Shown here in pieces: positions 1 to 12,010 of a stretch of DNA of 64,000 nucleotides (the stretch's first letter is position 1; every line of letters starts with the position of its first letter). Location of the stretch: contig CM068317.1 in NCBI GenBank assembly GCA_034766995.1, positions 7,797,501 through 7,861,500 on the forward strand, read 5' to 3'. The translations under genes were made by a program, and so were the position numbers. The stretch is from Acanthacorydalis orientalis. Its lineage: Eukaryota > Arthropoda > Insecta > Megaloptera > Corydalidae. The notes under the pieces were generated by a model. The model was not told the origin of the DNA. It searched no databases and was given only the letters and a program-made list of their open reading frames with translations.

Positions 1-481
1 GAAAATGGTACATAAACAATCAAAGCTCAGTAAAAAAAAATTCAAAAACTTTTTACAAGATGACACATTTCCTGATGACTTTGACCATTAAAGTTTCGTA
101 TTAGGGAACGAGAACGAAAAACGGAGAAAAATAATAAGTAATATACATTTATTACGGTCGGGAAATTCAAAAATAATGTAAAATCTACATCATTTCATTT
201 ACATTTTAAACATTATTGTAGTCCGAAACGATTTTAACACACATACACATATACAAATACAAAAAAAGTTTACCATCATCCTGTTTTATTTTGATATTAT
301 GTACGGAATGACTTTTCGAAAATATAACACTTATCTCTATCAGTCTAATAGACAACAATATATCATCGTCTCCGTTCGAAAATGGAAAAATGTCGAGAAC
401 GCAGTCCCGATCTCGCGAACACGTGAAAAATAAACCCGAGGGAATTCAATAATGAAATGCAAATTTACTTAAAAATAATTG

Positions 482-501
482 AATTCTTCTTTACATTACA
501 G
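482..501 (+). other. Possible 3' splice acceptor in the 5' UTR
   Basis: A pyrimidine-rich run ends in ATTACAG at 495-501 and is followed by the GC-richer sequence. If used, the channel exon would begin at 502 and the promoter would lie upstream of the window. It competes with the reading of 500-680 as the core promoter. Confidence 0.25.
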
Positions 502-600
502 GGTTGCCGTCTGACGCTTTCTAGTCCTCTCGAGGTGTCTGCATGGTGTCGACGTCTCTGGCCGATGTAACGAAGTTATTGACTGGAACATCATTTATCG

Positions 601-608
601 TGACGTCA
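601..608. promoter_or_regulatory. Perfect CRE palindrome TGACGTCA
   Basis: The eight bases TGACGTCA form the full palindromic cAMP response element, the binding site of CREB/ATF bZIP factors. It lies about 400 bp upstream of the channel start codon in the CpG-richer part of the flank. A GACGTC core also occurs near 548. Function is inferred from motif identity and position only. Confidence 0.4.
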
Positions 609-1011
609 CCGACGAGCCATCTTTTTAAAGTGCACGCACGAAAAAAAATATGTAACAGCCGTCGTCCGCGTTTGAATATAAATTAATTACAGTGAAAGTG
701 ATATGAAATTTTTTCCGGAAAAATTGTGCGGATTGTCAAACATCTGACAGTGATATTTGATTACGGTGAATGGTTATTCTGTTGATTAAACAAAATTGAC
801 GTTGAGTTCATAACCGAAACTACATGCGTTGTGTTTTTTGTTAATTATTATTTCATTTGTCTGTGATTCTCCAAATTCCATATACAGTTTTTTTTTAATC
901 TTCGAAAAAAATGTGTTATAAAAACGAAACGTTCTATTGTAAGTTCAAACGCAGTATCACTTGATTGAAACTAAATAATCGTCTGCGAGCAATAGAACGG
1001 AAACGATCACG

Positions 1012-1654
1012 ATGGATAAAGATAGCGGTAGGTACAGATACGAACCGTATCCGAGCATAACGCAAAAACAAAACAACGGAAATACGAATTCTTTGAAACG
1101 GGACAATACGTTGAATAAAGCTAAATGTGAAAATAAAAGGTGCTCGTGTTTCGGTAGAAAGAAATCAAGACGACGCGCGTTCTTCTCAGCGCTTTTTACG
1201 AACTTGGGCATTTGCGCTTTATTGTTTATATACACGCTAATAGGATCGTTTATTTTTTTGGCCATCGAAGGCGGAAACAGCATACAACAGCAACGAACAT
1301 TAGCAACAACTGTGAACAGACAACAACAAAAACAAACTGTATCGCCGAACAACAGCGTGACGTTTCAACAATTGAACGCGGACGCGCGTGCAAAGACCGT
1401 TGAGAACATTTGGGATATAACTGTGTCGTTGAATATCTTGTATAGAGATAACTGGACACGGCTGGCGGCGCAGGAGATCACCAGGTTCCAGGATCAACTG
1501 ATCAAACGGATTGCAGACGAGATGCACAGCCAGTACGCGACATCCAACAGCCATCAGCCAGTGACCGAGAATGTGTCGTTGGCCGGACGACAAGAGTACG
1601 AATGGACGTTTGCCAAAGCGTTTCTGTACTCACTCACAGTGCTGACCACAATCG
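1012..1654 (+). CDS. K2P (TWIK-like) potassium channel, first coding exon (partial)
   Basis: Two-pore-domain potassium channels carry background K+ leak currents in the plasma membrane; this exon gives the first quarter of one. The ATG has A at -3 and G at +4, and an in-frame TAA lies 36 bases upstream. Residues 1-55 form a basic cytosolic N-terminus with a Cys-rich stretch (C39, C44, C46). Residues 57-87 are TM1. Residues 88-198 are a long extracellular cap with three N-glycosylation sequons (N113, N147, N187) and a Gln-rich segment. The P1 helix starts at W199 and runs into TTIG (212-215), the start of the TTIGYG selectivity filter. The exon ends one base into that Gly codon, followed by GTGAGT (1655-1660), a phase 1 intron at the position I recall as conserved in K2P genes. 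Worm TWK and fly sandman/CG1688-like channels are the nearest relatives I can name, but the exact orthologue is uncertain. Confidence 0.9.
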
Positions 1655-1808
1655 GTGAGTGAGACCTTGTTACTTGTATCGATCAATTCTCTTATGCGGC
1701 TATGAAACGAGTTCATTTCAATTGTACGGAGAGATTGAAATCTATTTCGTTTTATAGATTTATTTTATATACACTGCACGAAACAAGATTATGTGATTTT
1801 TGTCGTTT

Positions 1809-1810
<2 letters not shown>

Positions 1811-1854
<44 letters not shown>
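1811..1854. repeat. (TA)22 microsatellite
   Basis: Pure TA run about 150 bp downstream of the splice donor. Confidence 0.95.
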
Positions 1855-1859
<5 letters not shown>

Positions 1860-3020
1860 TAAATTTCAACAATGAAGTTCTAAAAATATAATAGCTGTAC
1901 TAAAGCGTGTTTTAAGTTAGAAAATATGTAGCTATATTAGTATCAATGATAAAAAATCTAATTAAGGATACTGTATAATTCCTAGCTAAGCTAAATCCAA
2001 CTTTAAATTTCTATTTTTTCTGATATACATGACTATTAATAAACATTTATTTTCTTACATTTATCTGATATATTTCTGAACAAATGCAATTATTTGCAAA
2101 TAAATATTTTTTCCTAGCAAAATCAAATTCGATTTTTAATTTTGTGGTCTTTACTTTCAAAACAAAAATAGTATTAATTCCTTTAGACATGAATATGTAA
2201 AAATGGACAATCTAAACTCTATTTTTTATAAAATGGAATTCAATACTTCCAAAATAATGTTTCAAATATATATTTATAAATTTGTATGAATGTTATAAAA
2301 GAAGATTTTTAAATCGTGATAGTGTTTTTGTGCAAATCAATGCGATTGTTTAATAAAATGAAATCATTTACTTAACATTATAATAATCTACCTCTGTAAT
2401 ATTGTTATTAAAAAAATAAATTGCATTTGATGTAAAATTCTGTAGTATAATAATAATTATGGATCATTTTTTTTTTGTAATATATCAGGAAACATTTAAA
2501 ATTTTGGATTATATATTAGTCGGCATCCAATTAAATTAATATAAATATATAAATACCGGCAGACGATAAACTATGTCCATTTTTCACTGTTTTATTTTTT
2601 ATGAAATAAATGTAAAGTAAATTATTCTTATTGTTAAAATTAGAGATAAATACTTAAATACACTTATTAAAATTTTGCAATTATTCAAATACAATACCTA
2701 TATACATAAAATACTTGTGCTACAAAGAAATTATTGTTTAAATTCAGTATAAAAATCCACAAATAAACTTTATTGTGATTATATTATAAAATTCATACAC
2801 ATAAAGGTTATTAGTCCTTTGCAAACACGTAGTTTACTAGAACTAGTTATTTAGCAAAATACAAACAAATTTCACTTGAAAACTGTTTACATCACTTCTA
2901 GCTTATAATATTACTGTGTTACAGAAAACATTTCCGTTCGTTGAATGAACAGATTGACTTGTACAGAAACTCGACCACAATTCTCAAATCTACTTTTATT
3001 ATTCCGTTTGTTTGTTGATT
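1860..3020. other. AT-rich intronic sequence, no feature seen
   Basis: Short homopolymer runs and poly-A/T stretches only; no open frame, repeat family or CpG-rich block noticed. Confidence 0.6.
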
Positions 3021-3039
3021 TTTGCAGAAATTAAATATT

Positions 3040-3320
3040 TTTTTCTTTACTTTACGTTTGTTGTATACACGTCGATTCGCTCAAAGATATAGCCGTGAAA
3101 TTCTTTTCATATATAAAATTAATTTCGAACCGACTTTGGATCTTTTACTTCGCGTCTATCACAACAAACAACAAAACGCTGGCGGTCTGATCATTATACC
3201 ATTTTTCATTAAAAACCTGTTTTATTTCAACATCGAATTGTTTTGTTCCGAGCAGGGATAATTATTTTCAGCCATCGTTTGTGTTTTTGTACGAAAAGCA
3301 CAGAAACGCTCTCTAGAAAG
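3040..3320. other. GC/CpG-richer island, left half
   Basis: This block has several CpG steps (GTCGATTCGC, CTTCGCGTC) and sits directly against the TA array at 3321. With the block at 3396-3660 it seems to form one island split by the array. Candidate regulatory element or non-coding exon. Confidence 0.35.

Positions 3321-3395
<75 letters not shown>
3321..3395. repeat. (TA)n microsatellite, about 75 bp
   Basis: One C interrupts an otherwise pure array (CATATA near 3329). It splits a CpG-richer island. Confidence 0.95.
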
Positions 3396-3400
<5 letters not shown>

Positions 3401-3660
3401 ATACGTACCGTAGATGAAAAGTCCCGGAAACTTGGATCTGCACGCAGATAATTCTCCCTCGCCGTATGATTCCATTATTTTTGCATCAATGAAAACCGGG
3501 CCATGTAGCGCCCACCGCACAAACGCGTTGTTCTTTGCTCTCGTGTTGTCTGCTTGCCCTCTATGTACACGCCGCAGTGTCCAACACGGCCATTCCATAA
3601 ATAATTCCTTGTATTTAACCACTAGGGGCCAATTGTATTCCAAATGTGGTAACCTGAACC
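3396..3660. other. GC/CpG-richer island, right half, with CTCF-like core
   Basis: About 265 bp of mixed sequence with CpG steps. An 88-codon open frame (3414-3680, +) has no similarity I recognise. At 3619-3631 the string CCACTAGGGGCCA resembles the CTCF core but lacks one G of it. Confidence 0.35.
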
Positions 3661-4072
3661 ATAAAACAAAGTATGATTAATGTTGTAGAGACTGGCTACG
3701 ATGCTATCACTGTAGATGAGTAATAGATATTAAATGGGGGCATTACCTATTATATATTTAAATACGCAGTAACTTTATATGTTTACATACATTACATTTT
3801 ACGTACATGTAAACCAAATATGTAACACAGAAAATGTTTTGTACATTTGCATTCTTTACATCCTAACTATTTTTTAAAACTAAATTTAGTTCACATTTTC
3901 AGTTTGTGGTAAATACATATTTCAAAGTTGACAATTTAATATGAAATGTTAAGAAACTCCAATCAACAATTTTAATATTGATTTATTAATCTAAAAGATA
4001 TAATATACAACTGGAATAACATTTTTCCATTATTAATATATGATTTATACAGTTATTTGTCGAAGTGTATAC

Positions 4073-4075
<3 letters not shown>

Positions 4076-4144
<69 letters not shown>
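4076..4144. repeat. (TA)n microsatellite, about 69 bp
   Basis: Uninterrupted AT dinucleotide run. Confidence 0.95.
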
Positions 4145-4147
<3 letters not shown>

Positions 4148-4963
4148 TAAGTAATAAAAAACTATTTCCGAAAAGAAGTAATAGTCTAGAATGACTTGTA
4201 ATATTGTACATTAAAATAATTTTCAACTTTAACTAGTTTTCTACAATCGTATTTGTATCAACCGAAGAAACTTGTTATAAATGGTTTGAAAACTAATCTT
4301 CTTCATTTTTTTGAAAGCTATAGAAGAAAAGTAAGTTTAATCTATTTTAAACTATAAATCAACTGTCAAATTCTTTTTGTTGTATAGAAAGTCTTTATAA
4401 ATATGATAAATAATAATAATGGCAAACATTAATAACAGGAACTTCCATGATAGTTATTATACCTAGGAAAACCCCTTTTAAGTTTTATTTGAAGTTTCAA
4501 AATATTTCTTTCTCATACACATCTGGCCTCGTAATTCAATTATAATTTCTATAAATCGTACTAATTCTGAGATAATAATTAATAAAAAAAAATAATATAA
4601 AAGCATTAACTCCAGAAAACATTTCAAGAAAAACTTTTATTACGAGCGTGCTATTTGAATCTTTTATCTTCATATTTTTTAAATACTTTTTTAATTTATT
4701 TCATTTATATTATTAAAACTATATTATTAAATGTATATTAATAAAAATCTTGCAAACATTTTCTCCTTCTCATTAATTCTCTTCTAGTTGATGTTAAAAA
4801 TATTCAAAAAATATCCTTTATATTTTTTTTAAATTGTATTTTGATATTTTATCACTGCCCTGCAATTCTGCTTTTCAATTAAACTAAGTAAAAGATGGTT
4901 ATTCACATTATAGTTAATGATATTTGTAGTTATTATGGATAAAATTTTTTATACTGATTTAAA

Positions 4964-4967
<4 letters not shown>

Positions 4968-5046
<79 letters not shown>
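4968..5046. repeat. (TA)n microsatellite, about 79 bp
   Basis: Uninterrupted AT run, among the longest pure arrays in the window. Confidence 0.95.
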
Positions 5047-5048
<2 letters not shown>

Positions 5049-5353
5049 TATTAAAAGCAATATCTTCACGTAAATTAAATTATACGTTTAATATTTGCAA
5101 ACTTCTAAAAATATACTACTAAATTATAAATACTTTACATAAATGGAAAATCTTTTTTAAATTTATTTTTTAAGATATCAGATCTTTTTTAAATGTTTTA
5201 AATGAGCCAAATCTCTTGATAAATATTTGAAAGCTTATTAATATATTTTTATTGCGAGGAAACTTGTTATTAATATATCTTATAAAAAAGTTAAATAATT
5301 AAATTACATTTTACTTTTTGTAGAATATTTAATTTTTATTTGTTATGAATTTC

Positions 5354-5358
<5 letters not shown>

Positions 5359-5394
<36 letters not shown>

Positions 5395-5408
5395 TAGATA
5401 GATAGATA
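5359..5408. repeat. Compound (TA)n(GATA)n microsatellite
   Basis: TA units pass into four GATA units at about 5392-5408. Confidence 0.95.
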
Positions 5409-5967
5409 TAAGAGAAAAATATAAAATATAGATGTGCACTTTTTATATTTCAAAAATAACGTATAAAATCCAACATATGGTTTTTGATAAAGAATTAACT
5501 ATTTCTCAGCATAGTTAGAATATAAGTCAAACCACTGATTATAGAGTTGAATAAGGAATTGAAATTATAATATTTATTAGTAAAAAAATGTTACAGAGAT
5601 CTTCTGTAATCATAGACATCGTTTAACCTCGTTTTGGATGTCTTCATTATTTGGTTGCTCAAACTTTGAAGGTACTTCTTCAGTTTAAGTAATAAATGAA
5701 AAATCAGTATTGTTAAACCAGGATCATTAGAATAATGATAACGAACCTCCCAATTCTGTACGTTAAAGATGTTCATTAGGGTATACGCAATGTATGAATT
5801 TATAGTATCATATAACAGTACTATTTTTTAACAAAAATTGAACAATCTTATTTTTTAAATTTTGATAGTATAAATTAATAATATTTTTTGTTAATCACCT
5901 GCACAAGATCTCTTTTAACATTAGAGTTAAATTCTAATCTTTTAATATGATGATTTTTTTAACATTC

Positions 5968-6203
5968 AGTGACGAAATGACTAAATAAACTTTCCTATTT
6001 TTTTAATTTTGAGTATAAATAATTTATGAAGAATTACGTTTGGGATTGATATAGGTAAATATTACCTATGAGTAACTAGCACAAAAAAATAATATTTACC
6101 TATATCAATCCTATGCGTCCTTTCTAATAAATTATTTATACTGAAAATTAAAAAAGTAAAAAATAAAAATAAAAGTTAATTCAAGTTATTACCATTTCGT
6201 CAT
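5968..6203. mobile_element. Fold-back MITE with roughly 100-bp inverted arms (FB-1)
   Basis: The left arm starts TGACGAAATG (about 5970) and the right arm ends CATTTCGTCA (about 6200). Further matching blocks run inward, including GTATAAATAATTTAT against its complement and GATTGATATAGGTAAATATTA against its complement near 6091-6112, around a short unpaired centre (about 6066-6090). Arms this long with no coding capacity are typical of fold-back or MITE elements. No clear target duplication is visible. The right end sits 20 bp from a TA array. Confidence 0.6.
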
Positions 6204-6222
6204 ATGTAATACTTGCAAACAC

Positions 6223-6295
<73 letters not shown>

Positions 6296-6320
6296 TACAC
6301 ACACACATATATACTTATAC

Positions 6321-6351
<31 letters not shown>

Positions 6352-6360
6352 TCTATATAT

Positions 6361-6405
<45 letters not shown>
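6223..6405. repeat. Compound (TA)n(CA)n microsatellite, about 180 bp
   Basis: TA runs are interrupted by CACA tracts near 6297-6306. It begins just beyond the right arm of the fold-back element at 5968-6203. Confidence 0.95.
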
Positions 6406-6409
<4 letters not shown>

Positions 6410-6769
6410 ATTAAATATTATATACAATATATATTATAATATTTAACTGAGGATTAATACTCTAAATATTGAAAAGTTTAGCTTCACAAATTTACATGGA
6501 TACAATTTTAGAAACAGTATTTTTTATTACATATTTGTTTAAATTTGACTAACTAAACATTCTGTATAATATTTTTGCTGTAAACTTTAATAAAGTAAAT
6601 TAAATTTTAATATTGGAATTTTTGTAATATTTAAATTGTTTTCTGATAACTAAACTCTACAAAATTCACTGATTAAAATATTACAACATATGCAGTTTTC
6701 GATTGAAATATGTTAAAAATAATTCGAAGATTATATATCAAAATAACTTTTTGAAAACATTTACTTTAT

Positions 6770-6965
6770 GTAACTTCGAATGTAGACAGTGAAATTCTCG
6801 TCTACAAGTTTCTCGATTAATTTGCAACCAAACAGATAACTTTCAAACAGATTCGCTGGAGTTGCAAACAGAAGTGCGAATTTCGTCTATTACTTCTTCG
6901 GTCAGTAGTTCTGATGAGCGTTCCCGTTTTTGCGCAGTATATGACCCCATTTCTTGATTGATAAC
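6770..6965. other. CpG-containing island
   Basis: A block of mixed composition with TTCGAA, CTCGTC, TTCGCTGG and GCGTTCCCG-type strings, in contrast with its AT-rich surroundings. No frame or repeat similarity seen. Confidence 0.3.
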
Positions 6966-7508
6966 ATAAACGAATAGGCTGAACTAATTTAGAAAGGCAA
7001 TTCTTACAATGATTCTACTCAGAGGAAACATTATTACACACATAATTATTACATTCACATTTATATATCATGTTCTAAATTAAAGTAATATTGCTTATAA
7101 TATTTTTAACAGTTATTTCAATTAATTTAAATTATAATAATGTTTATTATAAGATATTTAAATATTAAATATAGATATATTTTTTAATAAAATAATAAAA
7201 TTGGATAAAAAAGCAATTAACTTTTTCTTTTGTAGAAAAAATATATTTTGTGATAAAAAGAAAACAATAGATATTAAATTTATGTAAACAAGTATTCTGT
7301 CAATATACTTAAATTTACATAGGGCAAATAATTGTTTAATATAGATATCAGTCATCAGTAAACTTCTGAAATTTATATAAAACTCAGAAATTTTCTCTCT
7401 AACTAGTTCATGCGTATATGAGATTTTTTAATTATATTCATTTATTCTTCAAAGTTGTACTTTTATTGACATAATGAAGGTATGTTATGTATAATATATA
7501 TCTATCCA

Positions 7509-7510
<2 letters not shown>

Positions 7511-7549
<39 letters not shown>
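7511..7549. repeat. (TA)n microsatellite, 39 bp
   Basis: Pure TA run immediately left of the 7.6-kb island. Confidence 0.95.
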
Positions 7550-7551
<2 letters not shown>

Positions 7552-7569
7552 ATCTATGTCTATGTATAT

Positions 7570-7765
7570 TGCAAGACCACAAATATTTGTACAATCGGTG
7601 TTATTTCGTAAAAGATTCGAAAAATGTTGTAAAGCACTGTAGCAGCAGCAAACGACTATACACTACACACAACGACCACACCATAGGGTCATGAAGGTTT
7701 TTCATGACCACACACAACGGTGCTGCACGTAACACACATAATTAGCGAAATAGCGAAGAGCGGAA
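7570..7765. other. CpG-containing island with a perfect hairpin
   Basis: Mixed-composition block with a CAG repeat (GTAGCAGCAGCAA), repeated CACACAACG motifs on either side of a hairpin (7687-7709), and CpG steps. Candidate regulatory element. Confidence 0.35.
7687..7709. repeat. Perfect 9-bp stem, 5-nt loop hairpin
   Basis: GGTCATGAA, loop GGTTT, then TTCATGACC. Both sides are flanked by ACCACA-type motifs, making a small two-fold symmetric site. Confidence 0.7.
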
Positions 7766-7994
7766 AAAAGCAATATAAATATCATGAAATATGTATATTG
7801 AATTACCAGCAATGGTTATGTATACGAATTTAAGTTCTGGCGCAATATATTCACAAAAACTAAGTTATACTTGTGAATAGCACATAGATAAGCTTTCATA
7901 TTTTTCTGTTTTAAATAAGGCTCACGAAATTGAAAGTTTCACTTACAGTTTTTTGTTATTTTCATCTTACATTTTATTCAAAACTTAATTGCGT

Positions 7995-7998
<4 letters not shown>

Positions 7999-8039
<41 letters not shown>
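7999..8039. repeat. (TA)n microsatellite, 41 bp
   Basis: Pure run ending in TATGTATGCATATG. Confidence 0.95.
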
Positions 8040-8044
<5 letters not shown>

Positions 8045-8057
8045 CATATGTACATAA

Positions 8058-8184
8058 ATACCCCAATTTACGACGGGGTTACGTCCCGTAAAATTGCGAC
8101 TCAACTTGAAGACTTAAATCGGACTTAACTTTACATACGAGTATACTTAACAAAATTTAAGTCACATAATTTAAGTTACATAAT

Positions 8185-8253
<69 letters not shown>

Positions 8254-8412
8254 GGATATGTAAATATTTTATGGCACTGATGTAAATGCATGTTCAAATT
8301 ATAGCAAATTTCGACTTTTTTGACTCCATTAAGTGACGTAAGTGTGAAACAAAGTCGTTAATAACGAGTTGAGGTGAAAATTGTTTTACGACTTAAGTTG
8401 AAACGACTTTAA
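8058..8412. mobile_element. Possible MITE-like repeat interrupted by a TA array
   Basis: The left part (8060-8160) and right part (8300-8412) carry the same words in opposite orientation, such as ACTTAAGT, CGACTT and CAACTT against AAGTTG. The left part also has a local ACGGG/CCCGT inverted repeat (GACGGGGTTACGTCCCGT). The TA array at 8189-8244 lies between them. Ends and target duplication are not clear. Confidence 0.35.
8189..8244. repeat. (TA)n microsatellite, about 56 bp
   Basis: Runs into a short CACACA tract at 8245. Confidence 0.95.
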
Positions 8413-8448
8413 ATGAAACGATTCAAATCTTGGTATTCTTGTATATAT

Positions 8449-8453
<5 letters not shown>

Positions 8454-8495
<42 letters not shown>
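8454..8495. repeat. (TA)n microsatellite, about 42 bp
   Basis: Lies 25 bp left of a mariner 3' terminus. Confidence 0.95.
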
Positions 8496-8499
<4 letters not shown>

Positions 8500-8520
8500 A
8501 TATATTTTGGTAACATCGAC

Positions 8521-8571
8521 TTATATGAATTTAAAGGTCATAAACCGCAATTATTTTTCTACCAACTTAAT
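8521..8571 (+). mobile_element. Mariner family A, 3' terminal fragment
   Basis: Only the last 50 bp remain: AAAGGTCATAAACC, then TTTTTCTACCAACTTAAT, which matches the 3' ends of the copies at 10300, 19042 and 45702. The rest of the element is absent, replaced on its left by a TA array. Confidence 0.6.
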
Positions 8572-10299
8572 ATCTCTATGTTTTTAACTGTTTAGAAGAA
8601 AAAATGCTGTTATTATTTATATTTTGAAAAAAGGACTTTTAAACAAAGTATAAATTCAATAAAATATATATTTCTTTTGAGAATATTTGAACAAAATATT
8701 ATCTTTACTATTAACACACAAAAAATTAATTTGTCTTTTCACTTTATATTAATAGTAAAAAAATATAGTGACTTAGTGCATTTTTTTACATTTTCAATAT
8801 ATAAAGATTATTCAATATTTCATATACAGTTTTTCAATTGATCATAGCTCGAAAATAAAAGGAAATATTTTCTGAATTTACTGAGAACAGGTAAATTTAT
8901 ATATATCTTTTTGTAAATTGCGGTCTTTAATTAAAAATGACTCAATTATTTTAAATACACTTTATACATATTTTTTTACATTTCCGGTATAAATGTTCTA
9001 GGAAAAGTCTTCTTAATATTTTCTATTAAGTAAATCGCACCATTAAAAAAATTATTTCGGACTTTATAACATTTTTTATCAGACCACCTCCAGATACTAA
9101 CTTCTATTATTTTATAAAATAGCTTACTGTTCAGTCTTGTTATATATTAATTTTAATACAAATCTTTCTTCTTATCCCTTATTAAGTATTAAACGTCAAA
9201 TAGCTCAAGGCTATTTCTTCAAAGAACACACCCAAAATAAATAGTCTTAAGAACATTCTATAAAATCAATAATTTAAAGTAATTGCTGGACAGAGAGCAG
9301 AGAAACGTGTTGTCGGCAGTCGTCCAAATAAAAGATATCCGTCTAAATAATTCAACCACCACAGGCGATTCTAACATCCGATGCGATGACACTATATATA
9401 ACCAGAATATTATTTTTATTATTTTCAGATTTTATTTTAGTGTCGAATTAATGATTTTTCAGACAATATTTTTTACTTGTAAAAAAGTTGACAAATAAAA
9501 TTAAAACAAACGTATTGTACTGAAAATAATTACGTTGGATATTCTATTAATATTTTTTGTGTCATAACTATTTAAATATTATTTAGAGTGTTTTTGATGT
9601 TCATTTCAAATTATTTTGTTGACCTTTTTTATTTTTAAATGATATTTTTAAGCTATTACATAGTAATTAAAAAAGAATATAAAAAAGACTATCGGAATCA
9701 TAGATACAAAAAGATGTATTCTTAATTTATACTTCACATAATTGTAACTCTAATTAAAATATAGCTGCTGTTGATATTCTGCTCCATTCTGTATGTGGAA
9801 CATTCCTCTTCAGCGTTCAGCACTAGTATACCAGCATACTAGATCTCCACTTGCCTTCATACCGCTTAATTTATACACAATACTTAAGAAACAAACTAGA
9901 AATAAAAACTTTATAATGCAACAATATTTTTTAACTTCAAACAATATAAAATACAATAAGAATACTACTCACTTTATCAAATCCAGCTTACAATTGTAAA
10001 TAGAAGTGCTTATAACTCTAATTCATATATTTTCTGAAAGCGTTAAGACACACTTATCATGTATCTTTCATCAAATAAATTTAAATCAATCCAACAGAAA
10101 ATTGCATGAAAAGATGTAAACTAGCGTATAACTACAGAAGAAGTTACGTTATATTAATAAGTCTTAAATAAAATATGACCGATATAGTGAATCTAATTAT
10201 ATGTCTGAATTATACTTCAAAAATATATAAAAAAATTAATTAAGGACATTCCGTGCGACAAAATATATTTGTTAAACAGTATAATTGTTAATTCTTATA

Positions 10300-10866
10300 T
10301 TAGGTTGGTAGAAAAATAATGGCTATTTATGACCTTCAAATGCGTATACATTTTTTAATTTAAGTGGTTTTACGTCGTATAGAACTATTGGATGTCTAGC
10401 TCCTAAATTTTGTGCAAACTCTCGAATTTTTGTGCATGGTTTTGATTCAACTTACGGCTTCAGTTGGTCGTTATGAACTGAAGGACTCCCGCGTCCTTCT
10501 CCATCTTCAAAGTTTTCGTCCGCAACACCCAGATCGAAATTTTTGGAACCACCATTGCACGATACATTCCTTAACAGTATTCACACCAAAATTATCGTTT
10601 TTATTTCAAGCAGTTTCTGATGGTTTACCACCCATTTTGAATTCATAAAAATATTGCTCTTATTTGCTTCTTTTCTATCTATAATTCAATAGCTCAATTT
10701 GAAAGAAAATTAATAATAAAACTAAGGTAGATGTTACCAAAATGCAGACCGAAAATTTCACTTTAAAAAGATATTAATATGAACAGGATGAAATGACACT
10801 TTCATTAAGAAAAATTAAGGTGTGAATTCAGAAAACAAATCCACATGTATTTTCCTACCAACCTAA
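10300..10866 (-). mobile_element. Internally deleted mariner, family A (complete ends, TA duplication)
   Basis: The terminal repeats TTAGGTTGGTAGAAAAATAA (10300-) and its near-complement TTTCCTACCAACCTAA (to 10866) are flanked by TA on both sides (10298-10299 and 10867-10868). On the minus strand the inside encodes only the DNA-binding half of a mariner transposase (QWWFQKFRSG, then an EDGEGRGSPS-like stretch). That half is joined directly to the 3' tail, so the DDD catalytic domain is missing. At 567 bp it is under half of mariner length. Confidence 0.85.
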
Positions 10867-11436
10867 TATATACGTTGATTATTATACATTTTTAAACAAT
10901 TCAATAAAAATGCTAAATTAAATATAACATAGATGTGAATCATATTTTTTGTTCCACTCCAATACATTATTTAACATAATTTATTTATACACATAACAAT
11001 AATTATTTATACACATAAAAATTTTATATAATAAATTACAAAGCTTGTTTTCAAATAAGTTAACATTCTATACAATGAATACAATTGAAAGTAGAAGCTC
11101 ATAATGCAAACGAATGTCATTTGATGAACTTAAATTCAAATTATTTATTATGTTCTAAAATGGAATAAAACAACTGACAATATTTGTTGTTTGAAAGTTC
11201 TTGTTAAAGCCAAATGTCTCTCACATATCAATATATATGACATAAAACGGATATTTAGCTCGAAATAAAGTTTAGTTTCACAAATTATCTACGTTAGTAA
11301 ATACTTTGAAATTTCAAACTTACATGTAACGTTAATATATACGAGATCAATCATCATAAAGAATTTCAATCCCAGTTACTCGACGAACTTAATTAAATTA
11401 TTATCTCAATTATACATACAGATACATATTTAAAAT

Positions 11437-11441
<5 letters not shown>

Positions 11442-11510
<69 letters not shown>

Positions 11511-11731
11511 GTATATATATAGATATATATATATGTATATATATATATGTATATATATAGATATATATATATATAAATGTATATGTATATATATATATAT
11601 ATGTATATACATATACATATATGTATATGTATATATGTATATGTATATGTATATATATATATATATGTATGTATATGTATATATATATGTATATGTATAT
11701 ATATATATATGTATATATATATGTATATATG
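11442..11731. repeat. Compound (TA)n(TG)n microsatellite, about 290 bp
   Basis: The longest array in the window. TA runs are broken by ATG and AGA interruptions at irregular spacing. Confidence 0.95.
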
Positions 11732-11983
11732 ATAAAGTTTAAGGTGTAATTAGTTTTATTAAGTTTTGTATATAAATTTTACCTGAAACAACACTTACAT
11801 ATGAATAATGTAATATACTAATTGATATTTGAAAATTAAAACAAACACTTGTATCTTTCTCTTTCTCTCCTAGTTGATATTTCTATACACAATTAATATA
11901 TATAATTTTTGTGAAACTAAACAAGTAATTTCGTTAATATTCTTTGCAAATTCTATTTTTGAACATTCAAAATTTCCAAAAGT

Positions 11984-12010
11984 TATATATATATATATAT
12001 ATACATATAT
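11984..12010. repeat. Short (TA)n microsatellite
   Basis: TA run with one C interruption. Confidence 0.9.

Larger units (their letters stand above)
1..1011 (+). promoter_or_regulatory. 5' flank and probable 5' UTR of the K2P channel gene
   Basis: This stretch precedes the channel start codon. It is AT-rich up to about 500 and then less AT-rich with many CpG steps (500-680), as expected for a promoter or 5' UTR next to an insect coding exon. It contains a perfect CRE palindrome at 601-608 and a TATA-like run near 675-682. There is an in-frame TAA at 976-978, so the coding frame does not extend upstream. The transcription start cannot be fixed from sequence: the gene could start here, or an upstream 5' UTR exon could splice in at 501. 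Confidence 0.5.

Noticed and set aside
957..1352. Minus-strand 131-codon frame opposite the channel exon
   Set aside because: It is the antisense shadow of the K2P exon; the plus strand has clear channel topology and filter motif.
6181..6446. Tyr/Ile-repeat frames here and at 3.2, 7.5, 11.4-11.7, 12.5, 24.0, 25.5, 26.0, 29.9, 41.2, 43.5 and 58.8 kb
   Set aside because: They are translations of TA/TG/CA microsatellites, open on both strands for trivial reasons.
8413..8595. 60-codon frame ending EFKGHKPQLFFYQL
   Set aside because: A TA array followed by the non-coding 3' tail of a family A mariner.
10412..10648. Plus-strand 78-codon frame
   Set aside because: Antisense to the family A mariner at 10300-10866.
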